Origin: Sipunculus nudus
Taxonomy: Eukaryota > Annelida > Sipuncula > Golfingiida > Sipunculidae
NCBI GenBank assembly: GCA_026874595.1
Contig: CM049318.1
Coordinates: forward strand, 9,340,741 to 9,404,740
Length of the DNA stretch: 64,000 bases
Direction: 5' to 3'
Both the position numbers and the translations under genes were made by a program. This document shows positions 40,479 to 54,900 of the stretch, one piece after another. Under the pieces are notes generated by a model that was not told where the DNA came from, ran no database searches, and was given only the letters and a program-made list of their open reading frames with translations. The first letter of the stretch is position 1. Each line of letters opens with the position of its first letter.

Positions 40479-40566
40479 ATGGAAATGGAAGAACAGTGTG
40501 CACGAAATATCAGGACTATCCTCCGTTATTCTCTGTTTCTATGCTTACCTCGTATGGCTTCATCTG
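40479..40566 (+). other. Receptor exon 1: signal peptide
   Basis: From ATG 40,479 the exon encodes a charged N-region ('MEMEEQCARNIR'), then a moderately hydrophobic stretch ('TILRYSLFLCLP') and a small-residue region ('MASSG') that continues 'AATF' in exon 2, a plausible cleavage site. It ends in phase 1 at a consensus donor 'gtaagt'. An in-frame ATG at 40,404 would add 25 residues; the 40,479 start is preferred because it puts the hydrophobic core nearer the N-terminus. Intron 1 carries a TA microsatellite. Confidence 0.6.
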
Positions 40567-40598
40567 GTAAGTTTAGTGTTTATAGTCCTGTAGAAGTT

Positions 40599-40667
<69 letters not shown>

Positions 40668-42844
40668 CCAATATTTATTTAGTTAGCATTTCAGTTTTCA
40701 ATCTATTGTGTTATTAAAATCTAGTGAACAACAGTATGAGTCTTATATCTTTTATGTATTTTTACTTAAAACAGCTGCGACCTTCCAGTTTGACAGCAAA
40801 ATTACAAACCAGGCCAATGCAGAAATAATCTGCAGTAGAAAAGGACGGCTGCCAAATGACGGAACTGATTTTAATACACTAAGAAAGTTTATGAGGGAAC
40901 AAAACATTAATACATCATGGCTTTCTTTCCATAAACAAGTGTACGATCAATGAACTTGGTTGAACGGAAATTCACGTACGTCCAAAATGATGTCGGATAA
41001 AGCGGAACGTGTAGTAGTCTGCGGTTAACTATTAGAAAAAAAAGAATCATGAGGAAGACATCAATATATAATTATTAAAGTTAAGGCAGATTATCATTAA
41101 ATTCCATAATCATTTCTTTTATTACTATGCTTATTAATGTTCGTATTCAAGCGAGAAGTAATGCTAAGAACGGGAATAAATGTTAATATAAGTTTTTAAA
41201 CATTTAAATTATGTTGAGAATAATGTATTTTAGGTTATTTTGCTTAAGTGCATATTTTTGTTTATATTTAGAGGACCTGACAAGCCCCCCTGGGCGTGAA
41301 AAACACTGTGCTGCTTTATATCCCGGTGGACAAATACAGCCCTTAAGGTGTAACATCGGCGGCAGCGCTGATGGGGTCCTTTGTGAACGGAAAGGTATTT
41401 AATTTTCTTAATTTTTTTTTAAATTTTTCAATCAAGTTTCTATTAATTGATGCTAAATGATGTATCCTTCTTTTTCCATATCTCGTAAGCTAACATGCGT
41501 TTTATGTTTAATGTCCAATAGGTACCAAGCTTATTATGTAAAAAAGGCTTGCAAGATAAAAATAATTATTCAATAATTCTTTTAACCTAAAAATATACTC
41601 GAAATATACCCATAGGCTTATAGCATATTACCTACTTTTTTAGATCACAATAGCTGTCCTGATTGGACGTCAGGAAAGGAATGTATCAAATTCGGCGAAT
41701 CCATCTATTATTTTAAACGGGGCGTAAATGGAAGCTACGGAGCTGAAATGGTTTGCCGAACAAACGGAGACAGTCTGGCTGTGTTAGACGCAAAAGTAAA
41801 GTTGCTAAGTATACCTGATGACTATACGCTATGTTGGGTAGGGCTGAGGAAAGAGCAATGGCATACCGACAGGAGAACCAGAGGTTATCTTTGACATTTA
41901 TGACTGAGATTTTATAAAAGCAAATGTTAACTTGTTCAGCATATGAAAAAAATTCCATACACATTCAATTGTAAAAATGGGTGTAATTTATTTCCAGGTT
42001 CGATAGAAAGCCCTTCGATAAATCATTTTCTTTGGGCAACAAATGAGCCTCAACCTGGAAGGAAGTGTGCAATAGTTAGTGTTATTTCTCAAACGTCTTG
42101 GAGAAGTGAACTATGCCAGAATAAACACCCAGTGATCTGCGAGATGCGTATGTGCAAGCCGAGTTATTCCTTTTTATTGTTTCAAAATAGTAATACTGCA
42201 TTTAGTGAAGTTGCGCTGCATGTCATAAAGTCACGTCTCTTAAAAGAACAAATTATGCAACCAAAGGTAATCACTACAACAGACTCTTAACCAATACCTT
42301 TCCGCATTTAACATATAACGATAACTATGAATGTTTTGTCGGATTTATATACAGATAGACAAGTCTTTTTTACAGATGACCCTGATACAACTGTTGGTGT
42401 ACCTTTCAAAGTTGATATAGGTGAGAAAGCAAGAAAACCCATGCTTACATGTAGCCTCATGTAATAAGATATGGAAAAAAGATAAAATTGTTTACAATTT
42501 TTTGTATAAATGTATAATATTGTAATAGATGAAAAAACATTTCGCATTATTTCAAATGTGCCGGATGGAACATATTTTTAATGTTTCTGCCTAATTGATA
42601 TTTCCAATAACATAAATACCCAAATGGTCATGTAGAGTGCCAAACATTTTTACCTTTTATGTTCTTTACATATACAAAATCATACTCTACAGATTTATAG
42701 CCCAGGAATTGTTTTTTTAACGTAAAATATATATATCTCGCGAAAAACAGACCAGCTCAAATAAAGGACTACAAATAAAGCAATATCACTTATTTCATGT
42801 TATTTAAGTTCATTTCAAATAACGTCGATATTCTGATGATATCT

Positions 42845-42910
<66 letters not shown>

Positions 42911-45900
42911 TGATTATGTGTCTAGGTAGGCAGTAATATATTTAATATAAATTTACTGGAAATATTTCAAACAAGGAACCAAGTGTATATTTTTAAAGAC
43001 AGATTACCCGCTGGAAAACACGACACATATAGCGGATATTCAGAGACCCACGGGTAAGTTGTATTTGTTCTATACTTTTTATATCAAAATAAAACCTGAA
43101 TTTTACAAAAACAAAAAAAAAAAAGAACGGAAGTGACGGAACGCTTTATATGAAATACTGATATTTGCCATACTGCTACTCTATCATTTCCATAATGAAA
43201 ATCAATGATAATCATATGATCATTGTTTGGTATTTTCTAGGGATCAAGACAGCCAAGACTTCCACAAATGTAACAGGTATTTCACTACATGCATTATTAA
43301 ATAATTTCTATATTTTCTATGGAAGTTAATTAATTATGTCGGGGAAATAAATGTATTAATCTACGGCTTATTTTAAACATGGATGAGAGAGAATTGTCCT
43401 GGTGATTTTGTTTTCTAGTATGAGTGTTTACATAGACCCCATATAGTTAACAAGTTTCAGCTTCAAATAGCATATATATTTAGGTTTGTCTATTGTCCCT
43501 TTTAATAATGAAGTAAACTAGGTTTAGGGTTTTTCAAGTAGATTTGTTTTGTGTTCCTTCCATTATAATGAGAGAATAGTAACTAAAGCAATTTGTATTG
43601 AAAGTGTAGACTACATAAATGTACCTGAGTACAATTTTTTTGTTACATTTATCTATCCATATCCATAAGCTGATTCCGAAATCTAGTACCGTTTTCAATT
43701 TAGTATGATGTATATCCCCGGCAATTCATTTTCCTCAAAACATATTATACTAAATATATTATACTAAATTACCGATCATTAAAAAAAGTTTAAATTATAT
43801 CAGCTGATTTGCCGCTTTCCATGTAGAACAGATAGTATAACTTTGTGCCATTGTTAGTTATTAACATGAAAACTGATAAATTATTTTCAGGATATGTGGT
43901 AGAAAGGGCAACCAAAGATGTAGAAGGTATTTCAATTTGTCTTTCTGTTGTTGATTAATAAAAAAATAGACATGGTATACCGATGATGCTTTAAAATAAA
44001 AAAAGGATTGAAATTATTAGAAATACAAAAATGCATCGGACTAGTAAGCATTTTGTATATTTATGTTTGCATCATTTGGAGAGGCAGTGCCGAAAAGACT
44101 TATTGATAGTGTATTTTTTAGTTTCAGATACGGGACCACACAACAATAAGATTATAATTGTTGTTATATCAGTTGTCATCACACTTCTGATTGTTACCAG
44201 TGTGCTTATTTTCTTACGCCTCAAACGTCGCAGACTAAGGTAAGGATTTTTCAATGGGCAAAGACCATTTTCTGGCTAAACTGTGATTGCTTCCCAATAT
44301 GTATTTTTACACTCTTTAAACGAGGGAAATAGTATAAAGTTTTTAGTCTTTTGAAATGTAAAGTAATATCTGTGCTTGATTTTCCCTTAGGCAAAAATGT
44401 TTAATTATAAGCTGCTGTCATCTACAACATAATTAAACGTCCCATTGTTCATTACGCTTAACTGAATACCATGGCATTATGGCCTAAAATTAATTGTGCT
44501 GTTCACATGTTTGAAGAAATTTTTCGATAATTTAAATTTGGCATGATTAGTTTTTAACGGCTTCGAATAAAAATTCATGCCATACAAATTAATCATAAAC
44601 ATAGAAAAATAATTGCGAGAATCGTTGTGAAAAGGGTTCAGCTGTATGAATATTTACTCAACGTTTACTCAGTTGCACTGAAACTATTAATTATATGTTA
44701 AAACACCTTTGGTCCAGTCCATTCAGGGATAACCTGAATATAATAAACTTGATCACTCATAATGGATGGTCAAATGTTTGCTTCTCTGGTATTCTTGATG
44801 TGATGAACCTTTGAAAATCTCACTCTAGCCATTAGACGTTCGAGTGTATGATGAATTCCCTGGGACGTGACTAATATTATTTGATATATGAAAATAATCA
44901 GAATAAACGGACATGGGAAAGTATTATCAATTATAATGAGTCATTTACAAAGAAAATATCATAGTTTCCTCTCCTAATGGACCAGGTAGAACAATATTTA
45001 GTACCATATTTAATAGTGGTTAGCCTGATTATGTTCAAAGTTTAAATGACAAACTTGAAATAATTTAATCCTGTGCCATCTTTCAATTTTATGACTAAAG
45101 CACGATGTATGAGGACTCTTAGTTGTCAGTCCACAAAATGTGAAAATATGTTTTTAAATAACATTTTTAAAACTACATTCCTTATGTTATCTGATTTCAC
45201 AAACAAAATCATATCAGATTTTGTCAGTCTCAAAATACTGAGTTTTTGGGTACAGAATGAAAACCTCTATTGTTACATTACAGCAAAAGAACTTGGAGGT
45301 AAATAAGCAAAGGGAATTTCTACATAACATGCATAATTTCCTGAGAATTCGGGGCTTTTGCATAGAATTTTACTCAAAAAGGATTTATTAAAGTAAAACA
45401 GCAACTGCAGATGATATTTGTAATGAGCTCGTATAGCCAAGCGTGTTCACATTTGCATGCTAGAAGGCGAATTTGTTTTACAAATGAACGTTTCATTTTC
45501 TTTTCACAATCAACTATTCTGGTTTAACAGCCTTGTATAATCAGAAGGATATTTTTAAAGGTTAATAAAGTTTGATATACCTCAAACATCCTGCTACATT
45601 CAGTAGTCATAGCAATATTGCAAATGTATGAAAATAGCTTTTTTTTAATCCATACAACTGTTAAAATTATGTGCACATGTGTTGTGAATTCATGAATAAC
45701 TCAATCATATGTAGATATATAACCAGGCAAAAAGTAATAAGAAATAACGAAGAGTAACGCGGGATTTACAAGAGATAAATAATATATACATAAAACACTT
45801 TTAAAAGATTCTTGGGCATAAAACGAGCCTCCTGGTATTCCTGTTGTCGGTATTTTTACGATAGAGTGAGGAGATGCAGACAGATTTAGATCACCAAGGC

Positions 45901-48900
45901 CATTTTCTTTTAAATGTTTTGCTTATACATAAAAACACGGCTATGTTTATTAAATTTAAAAAAATCACAGGACATGCAATCAGGTTATCCTATATTCAAG
46001 GATCTTGACCTATAATAGGCCATACGATTATACTAATTCCAATGGAGATGGAACTCATGCAATAGTATTACATATAAAGTGCAATGAGAAGGCTGTGGTT
46101 TAATTCTAAGTGCTTCTTTTAAATAATTGTTTTTGAAATCATGTGTTTTCCTTAGACAAAACAAGGACAAAGCTGATAAGACAGAAGAAGCAGATCGACT
46201 GCTTGGTAACACAGTACCCAGGTGAAAATCTTAGATTTGTTCTGTTTTAAGAGGGTGATTGCAACTTGCAAATATATAAAAAATATAGAAGTGAAATGAC
46301 GTTTTTAATTGCAAGTGAGAGCATTACATGGAAGGGATCACAGTTGATAAATACGAATAATCTTATTGCGGAAAACTACTGTGTTCCTTTTCCTTAATTA
46401 TCTGGGTTCATTGCAATAATTTGCATTATACTCAAGTATTCAAATGACCCCACGTAACGAACTGTTCAAATTGCAAAGCCGTGACTGTAGCAGATTATTC
46501 TGTTTCTATTTCATATAAAAAGATTCTTGATATTAAGCTCTGAATTATTCTTTAAAAATTTATCGTTTATTTCTTGGTATTCAGGCAGCTCTCAATTAGG
46601 TCATGGAAATTCTTATTATCGAACTCTTTGTGACCATCTTCTGTTCAATGTGCTGAAATGTATTGTTTTACAGCATATTTTTTTAAACAATTAATAGCCC
46701 AGCATAATGTTATTATTGGTGTAAATAATTTTATTGTTGGTTATCACCTGCTATTCATATATGATTAAGTGGAGAATGTACAGCGCCCATATACATATAA
46801 AATTAAGGAAAATGTGATGAGAAAATGTTCTTCCAATTTACTCACGATATAATGAATTGCATTGTGCTTTTTAGAATATTCAGGAATTTCCAGCAGTCTT
46901 TTTTCGTAGAATGGTGCACACATAGTTTGCACCACACACACGTTTTATCTATGTTCATCACTTTGCTAGTGTGAAACATAAACATGTTGCATTCCTTGTT
47001 CCGCTGAAAGAGTAGTGGATCGTACATTATAGAACTTCACCTCGCGAAACCCAAAATTAAAATGAATATAAATAATGACGGGTGTTCATTACAATAACCC
47101 TAAGATGTTCAATAAGATTAGATTAACACATTCATAGCTGCTCACTGCAAAAAAAATATTTTGTTTTTATTTTTTTCCAATGATGCTGCATGCCAAATAA
47201 TGGCAAAGGTTAGCTTAAAGTTTTTGATTTCCAATACGCAAAATTTCGGAGCAAATTAAGAAACAGATAACAACATAAGGAAATTAATAGATAGTATGAG
47301 TTTCTTTTAATCCAGCTTAAAATTATAATTATAGTCTAACTGCCAAAAACGTGGACTCGACTTCTATATCCCGATATTTCAACTCCGAAGTAAAGTACGA
47401 AAAATAATATTATTTTATACAAATTCCTGTTTATAGTCTAAATTTTACATCTAAAATACATTTCGGTAGATGTTGTTTCATTGAGAAGACTGCGATTGCA
47501 TCATATACAGTAAGCAGTCATCACCGCAAATAACAACACAGGTTAAGATAGTATTGTTTTAATTTATGTTCATACCTATATAATATCAACGCTTCTTTAC
47601 TTGCTTGGGTAGCAGGAATTCATGTGAAACTGGGCTTCCAAGGCAGTCTGCTGAATATATCGATAAAACAGACGCTGATGCAGTGACACCGACCACTTCA
47701 ATCAAGTAATAAAGCCTTTTCTCGTTTGCTTTCTGCGCCCTTGGTTAGAATTTATGAACTATTTATCAGTTGTAATTCCTAAGTTCATGATACTCCTGCC
47801 TTTTACAGGGATGGGTGTCTGCTACGGTATACAAAACCTAAAAATTACAAATCCGACAAGATTTCCATCGCTGAACATTCAGGAAACGTGATTTCCATAG
47901 AAGGGTAAGCATGATTATTTACCAAATATATTAGTAATAGGCTTTTGCTGATATTTGTCATGATAAAAAAATCTTTTTATTAAAAACAATAGAAATGGAA
48001 ACAGATCTGACAATTTGTGGGCTACATTTGTGTAATATATTTGATTAAATGTTAAAAATAATATCATGATTGTACGTTTCGGTAGGCCAAAGAAACCTAA
48101 CTCACAAAAATTGGAACAATACAAAGACGATGCAACAAAAACATCTTCATATAAGCCTAAGATCGATTCTTCATAAAAATAGTGTTTCTTTTGGATTTGT
48201 TTAACTGTTTGTGATGTAAGTTAAGAAAACAATGTACCGATGTCATAATCCTTCAATCTGAACTTAACGTTTGTAGGGAAATAAATAAGAAAGAAGACGC
48301 CGAGAACAAGAAGAACGTTCAAACCAAAGAAATCATCGATAAAGAACGCCCAGTGCCAGGAGGACACGAATATAAAACTCCACAGAGGGGAACATTGGAT
48401 TCACGGAAATCAACTCATCCTGAAGAGCACACCAACAATAACCCAACAACTGTAAACGAAGTAAAAGTCATATCAGAGCAAAGTATACCTAATACACGCT
48501 CAGAATATAAAAATAAGAAGGTTGTCCAATCAAAACCCCAATTTAGAGAAGATTATACAACACCCAATAAAAGTGTTTGCGGCAAGAAGGAATTCTATTC
48601 AAAGCACAACACTGCCGAAACCAAACTACGGTGAGCAACATTATTAGTTTTATTCGTTCAAAGGATATTTAAAGGAACCACAGTTTGACCGATTCTAAAG
48701 AGGGGCCTTGGTTGGTATCGCTGCCGACAAAGAGATAATTTCTTAACTTTCTGTTGGTGATTTTAGGATATGGACTTTCTATACCGGTCCTTGTAAACCC
48801 CATGTACAGAAGGATTATGTTTATTCTAGATTTCTATGTGCCTGTGAAAATCATAATAATTGCAGACCTAGAGAGGAGCTCGTTACTTCTCCACAGCCCA

Positions 48901-51900
48901 AACGTGATGTAAAGGATATAAACAAACAGCTACTAACAGAGTTTCTGTCGAAATTGTTTGTATTTATATTCCAATGCTTATTTATTGAATACAGCATATT
49001 GTATTGAAGTATATCTTACGTGAATACGTGAAAGATTTTTCAGAAAAGATGATTTTTTAAAGAAATTAACTTCTCTTTAAAGGGTAAAGGACTACGTTAT
49101 AACAAGGTCAATATATACAGACCAAAAAAAAAATTAGACTACACGTACTAAATTGAAAGCATTTGCTTTACCACGTTTTACATGTTTATAATCACAATTG
49201 TAAATTCAATGTTCAACCAGTCGCAAAACATAAAAGTTCATGATTGATCATAAAAAAAATGCGATACTTACCAGCAAGATTTCACTCAGGTTAAATATGG
49301 TATAACCATGAATTACTCTTCAGGGCAGACAAACAGGCATCGTCAAGAAGGGGTCTAAACGTCAAGCAAGAAATAGAGAAAGAAGATTCAGTTAAACAAG
49401 AAAAAAGCGAAGCCTTGACTAAAACGTCAGCGAAGTAACCATATTCAAACCCGAATTCAATACCTGCTTTTATGATCTCTCTATGGTAGATAAAAGCTAC
49501 TTAAATATACCACCATTCTTTCCCATAATCCTGACTTACTGCTTGCATTGTGGCAATCGGACCGTCTGTTGTTCAAAACCTTAAAAATGGAAATAACGTA
49601 ATAATTTGAAGTAAAACACTATTTATCATGAAATTCCGTTTAAACATTTTTATAGAAATATTGAAATCCTATATCGGATATGCCATGTGGAGGCTGACTA
49701 TCACAAATGGAAAAGATCGTTTAAGGTCGAATAAATAAAATTCGCAGTAAAGCAGGGCAACCTGTACTTTTACTTTTTTTAGCTTTTACTTACATAATAA
49801 ATATAGGTGTGTTGAAATTCCTTTGTATGTTATTTATAAATTAAACCTCCCTAGGGTGGACCCGTCTCTACTGCGACATTAGAAAGTTGACCAATATCAA
49901 ACCTAACTCACATAAATGTGTCGCTGAAGCTCATGTTTACACATTGGTGAAAAACATTAGTACCTCGTTTTAACATGCTTGCTGTTGTATTCCATAATCT
50001 TGACCACATTCCCAGGTTGGGCCGGTCGTATCAGAAAATGTCAAACTTTCTTGAAATTGAACCAATTTATGCCAATCACTGAACCTGAACATTTTAAATC
50101 AATCGAACTCTTTGACTTAAATGGTCGCCTACGTTTGTAGACTGTGTCAGGACAGATGCTGGACGAATACGACAAATCCAGTTTGTTAGGCTTTTTAAAA
50201 AAAATCAATTTTTATTTCAGGATCAGCTCAACCGACTGGAGAGATCAATTATCACTGAAAGGTTCGAGGCCAGGCACTCCGCCCCTCAAAGAACAATCCC
50301 GAAACACCATTTCGAAGGAAGGGTAAGTAACAATGTTGTTTTATAATCATGATATGATTCACCAGTACTAAAGGACATTTATTACCCCACAACGGAAAGA
50401 AAGATAACACCTGCGAATGTAAATAGTAACGTCCTTAGACTTATGATAAACTTATTTGAAGGTCAAGATTACAAAATCAATGTCACAGTTAAAACTCTAC
50501 AGAGGCTGCCATAGGCAAACTTTTTTATGTTGGCGTTTTAAACAATGATATAACATGTCATGTTGGTGAAAGATGTGATCCCTGAGGTGGCTGCAATATG
50601 TGTTGCTTCGTGCGCTAAGGCTGTTGTATCTCGGGTTAAATTCCTGAAAATGGAAATGTGTATGGCAACCTAATTGTGGCTACAAATAAAAGCTGGCATT
50701 AAAAGTTAGAGCAACGGACATTTGGTCGTGTGGTTTGTAATTCAGAGATCCCCTCTAGATGAGAGTCCAACAACCCTAATGTAATGATTCTTGCTCAGAA
50801 ATATTTGCTCAAGCAATCAAGTAATTAAGCAATCACACATTCTTGTCCCATTTGGATATTGTTTAACGTGTAACGATAAATGATATGGTTTGTGAGCTAC
50901 GCATTTAAAATAAAAATATTCTTATTATTACACGAAACGTTTCTTAGTTAAATCATATTGCAATGATAAAATAATAGAAGTATATTTGTTAAAAAGACAT
51001 TTATATAAATTATTATTATATTACCTCAGAAAAACCTATCACATGCTGTTTAAAATTCTGAATAGGAATGAGATAATTTGTAAGGCAATACCTAATCATT
51101 ATATCAAGAAAAATGGTTGGATAATTTTTTAACGTGTGTATCTCTATAAGTATTCATACAACTGTTTTCAGACTGTTGGAAAACATATTGCATTGTATGC
51201 TGCATTAGTATGTAAAAAAGGAACTCCCAATTTTCGATAAAACAATGAATAGGCATTAAAATAGCAATATGACCTATATCAGAGATTAATTCCATATACT
51301 CAGTTGGAGCTACTCAGTATAGTTGGAAAGAATAGACCTTTTTTACGAGCATGGGAGCTGCGCGAAAGAGCGTCAATTGTGACTAGGTGCACTGAAATTG
51401 TATTACAAATCTTTCTAAAATAAAATTAAATTCCACCTGGACACACTGTTAAACTGAAGGTGTGATTGTTAAGTCAAACCATCTGAGTTGTGACAAAAAG
51501 GATGATATTTCTTGATGTTTAAGGGTCTCGAATACCGTGTGTGCGGGGAAAAGGTCTATCACTTGATTTTGATGAATCAGGACGTTTTCAAATCTAATTT
51601 TATGCACGTCTTCTGTCATGTGACCCGCCAAGGGCAGGTGTCATTATGTGTTAGAAGTATATCTGTGAGAACACCAGTCCCTTCTAGCAGTATAAAACCC
51701 CTATAGGGATGTGGTCGTTGCATACAATAGGTTGGCGGCACCATATTTTTTTTCTTGATCCACAAACACAAAGCTGTTTCAAAGCGAGGGATCCATGGCG
51801 GAATTGGTTCAGCATTGGTCACAGAATTCATCAACTACACCAGCCATTTTTGCAGTAAGGGAGGCCCGTTAGCCTTTATACTTCTTTCTGCTGTTTCTAG

Positions 51901-54900
51901 AGCACACATGAAAAAGTCATGTGATTGACGGTCCAAAGCTTGGCCTGTCTCTTATTGATGACTCCAGTTGAGATTCATATTTCTTTAAAGAAAATGTTAA
52001 TGAAAGCTCGGGGATATATTTAATGTTCCAGTTAGTATATTTATATTTTATTTTTTATACATGTTAAAGCCCAGGAGCATTTTGTTAAAAACGACACTTC
52101 AGTTGCTTTAAAATAACGTGCTATTTGAAAATATTACAGGACTCTCAAGACTTCTACGAAAGAGCGGGATGAGAGAGATATGAATAACGATACTTCAACA
52201 GAAAACGCACGAGAAAGGTGATGTGTTTTTGTTATTTATAATTATGGAGTTCGAAGTGAAAATGGGAAACACAAGTTACACATTAATTATATATACAAAA
52301 ATTAGCTTAAATAAATTACGCATATTTCATCTCTTCTTAAATACAAAACTCAATTATTATCTCTTAACTCCATCCACTGTTTTAATGAGAATGAATCATG
52401 TGCCGTCTATGACAGGACCAAAGATGAGATGACAAGTCCGAAAAGAAAAAATCAACAGGTATATCCTTTTCCTTTTTAACATTTATCTCCTGTAGCCAAA
52501 TAAACAAATAATGTGTCACGTACATATCTTTTTTTTCAAATAATACCTGAATGAAATGCAATATACTTTTATGAACTTACAACGGGTTTTTATCCCTTTG
52601 ACGGTAGACGAAAGCCTTTCCAGATAATAGTAGTAAATTTTTACTGTTTCCCATGATTTCTACGTTTTAGGTCGAGGTCCCACAAAAGGAAAACGATTTA
52701 ATACAATTACACAAGATTGATGCAAATTCCATAAAGAAATCTCTAAAGATAACATCCTCGTGCTGACCAATGGCAACAGTTCAATGTATCGCTATTGTCG
52801 GAGGCCAATGTGTTGGGAATTCTACTATCTACCAAGTGGATCACTCAAGGAGATACTTCCTGAATTTTTTCAACAAGGAGACGAAAAGGTATCAAGAGTT
52901 CTGGATAATATACGTTTTTGTTTAATGGATTATGGAAACCACCGTGGTGTCTTCAGTCGTGGAGACTCTCGCAAAGCTCTAACTATGATCGAACATTGCT
53001 GTGCAAGTGTTTTAATAATGCCTGAGGAAATCGCACCTGCTGGTGAAGCCGAATTGATGACTGAACTTAATACACTTACGAAACAATGTATCATTCTTCG
53101 AGGTTCTGCTTCTAAATCCCCCCCAAAATGATGCGGGAGTATTGGTAGGCTTGCCTCCTCTTGGTCTCATATATGTGCCGAGTTACGGAAAAAATGACAT
53201 TTCTGCATATGACTTTCCCGGACCCTGGTATTTAGCTGCCTTAGTTGGATGTATTCTTTGGGCTAGTCGCCGTGAAGGTGAGTATTGACCTAAGGACTAG
53301 CTATTAATAATCATTGTGATAATTGATAGAGATAACAGTAGAACACATAGTCATAGAGTACTGAATGCTCAATTTAGGTTGGGTTGTAAAGTAAAAATGC
53401 TTATACTTATCAAGAAGCAAAGGAATGTAATATTTGTATTTCTTATTAAGAAATGTGATAAAAATGTTTCTGTCAAATACTGATCAAATGCCTGCTAAGA
53501 TTGTAACATATTTGTATTTAATGTTGGGTTTTAGATTCCATTATTGACGGCAGTGATGCCATGAGAGATGTACTATTAAGTATGTGCAGTTCAACGGGGG
53601 AACAACTTATTTTGGATCCAGTATCTAACTTGACAAAGCTGAGTTCATTGGATGGGGTGACAATGGGAAAAGGCCAAAATGACCAATATGGTCAACCTTT
53701 AAAAACAAAGGTCGCCCCACGCAAACTCAATTTTGAAGCAGAAGCAAATGCATTTAAACCGAATTTCACACAAAAAAGTGAAAGACATCATGCAAAAGAT
53801 ACATCTATTTTAGTAAACACTGCAGGAAGTCAGGGGCAAGCAGGTTTAAAAGAAAACACCCTAATCACCAAAGGATCACAGGTCAACCGGAATGAATCAC
53901 TGGATCTACAAAAGCCGGCAACATTAAGAAGTACCCCTCTTTTGGCAAGAGACACCAAGGAGATCAGAAAATGGCAGCAGGGCGGAGACACAAGCCATTC
54001 TAAGTCTAATACAGAATTCCATACTGGAGATCCCTCACTTCAGGGAAACACTACAGAGAGACGGCGGCAGACAGAACATGCCCAGCTGAACAAACCACTA
54101 GATCGACAAAATCAACCAGCAACGCCTCTTCTGCCGCCAGACACCATACAATATAGAATACGGCAGGATGAGGGAGATAAAAGCATTTCTAACAGCGTTT
54201 CTAGCAGTATCAATTCAAATGCAATATCCAATACAGCGGACCGATTACATCAAGGACACCCTGCAAACAGTCAGTGGCAGCAGGAAAAAGTCCAGGCGAA
54301 TAAGTCTTTGGCGACAGACTTCGAGCAAGGTAGCAAACGACAACATGGCGTAGACACAAATAGGGCTAGCACCAACAAGTCACATGCAAAATCCCATACA
54401 GAAGACCACTTGCCTCAAGGAAACACTGCAAAAAGAGAGAGACAGCAAGCACATGTCTGGTCGAATAACCAACTTGATCGACAACAACAGCCAACAACAA
54501 AGTCTTCGGCGACAAACACCGAGCAAGGTGGCGGAGACAGTAAGAGGGCCAACAGCAACAAGCTACATGAAAACCCGAAACACATGGTCCCATACTTCAT
54601 AGAGAACCTGCCGACAACAAATGGCAGCAAACACACCCCCAATGGAATCAATACCTCGATCAACAACAACATCCAGTAACAATCCCTTTCCCGACAGACA
54701 CCACAGGAGGTGGTAAACGGCAGCAGGGTGGGGACATCAGTATTTCGAGCAATCCAAAAACATATGGACCATCGCTGCAGGATTTTCCGGGTCCATCGGA
54801 AAATATTAGGGGTAATCAAAAGCCCTCTGCGCCGTTCAGGAAAGATGTAAAACCCGGCACTGAGTTTAACAGTTACCAAAGTGTGACTAAAATTGTATCA

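Noticed and set aside
40923-40945. Alternative donor 'caa|gtgtac' upstream of the TGA in receptor exon 2
   Set aside because: It would avoid the stop but leaves the wrong phase for exon 3 and removes the conserved TWLNG segment.
54415-54879. 154-codon minus-strand open frame
   Set aside because: It lies antisense to the repeat-rich last exon of the receptor; its composition simply mirrors the Gln/Thr codons of the plus strand.
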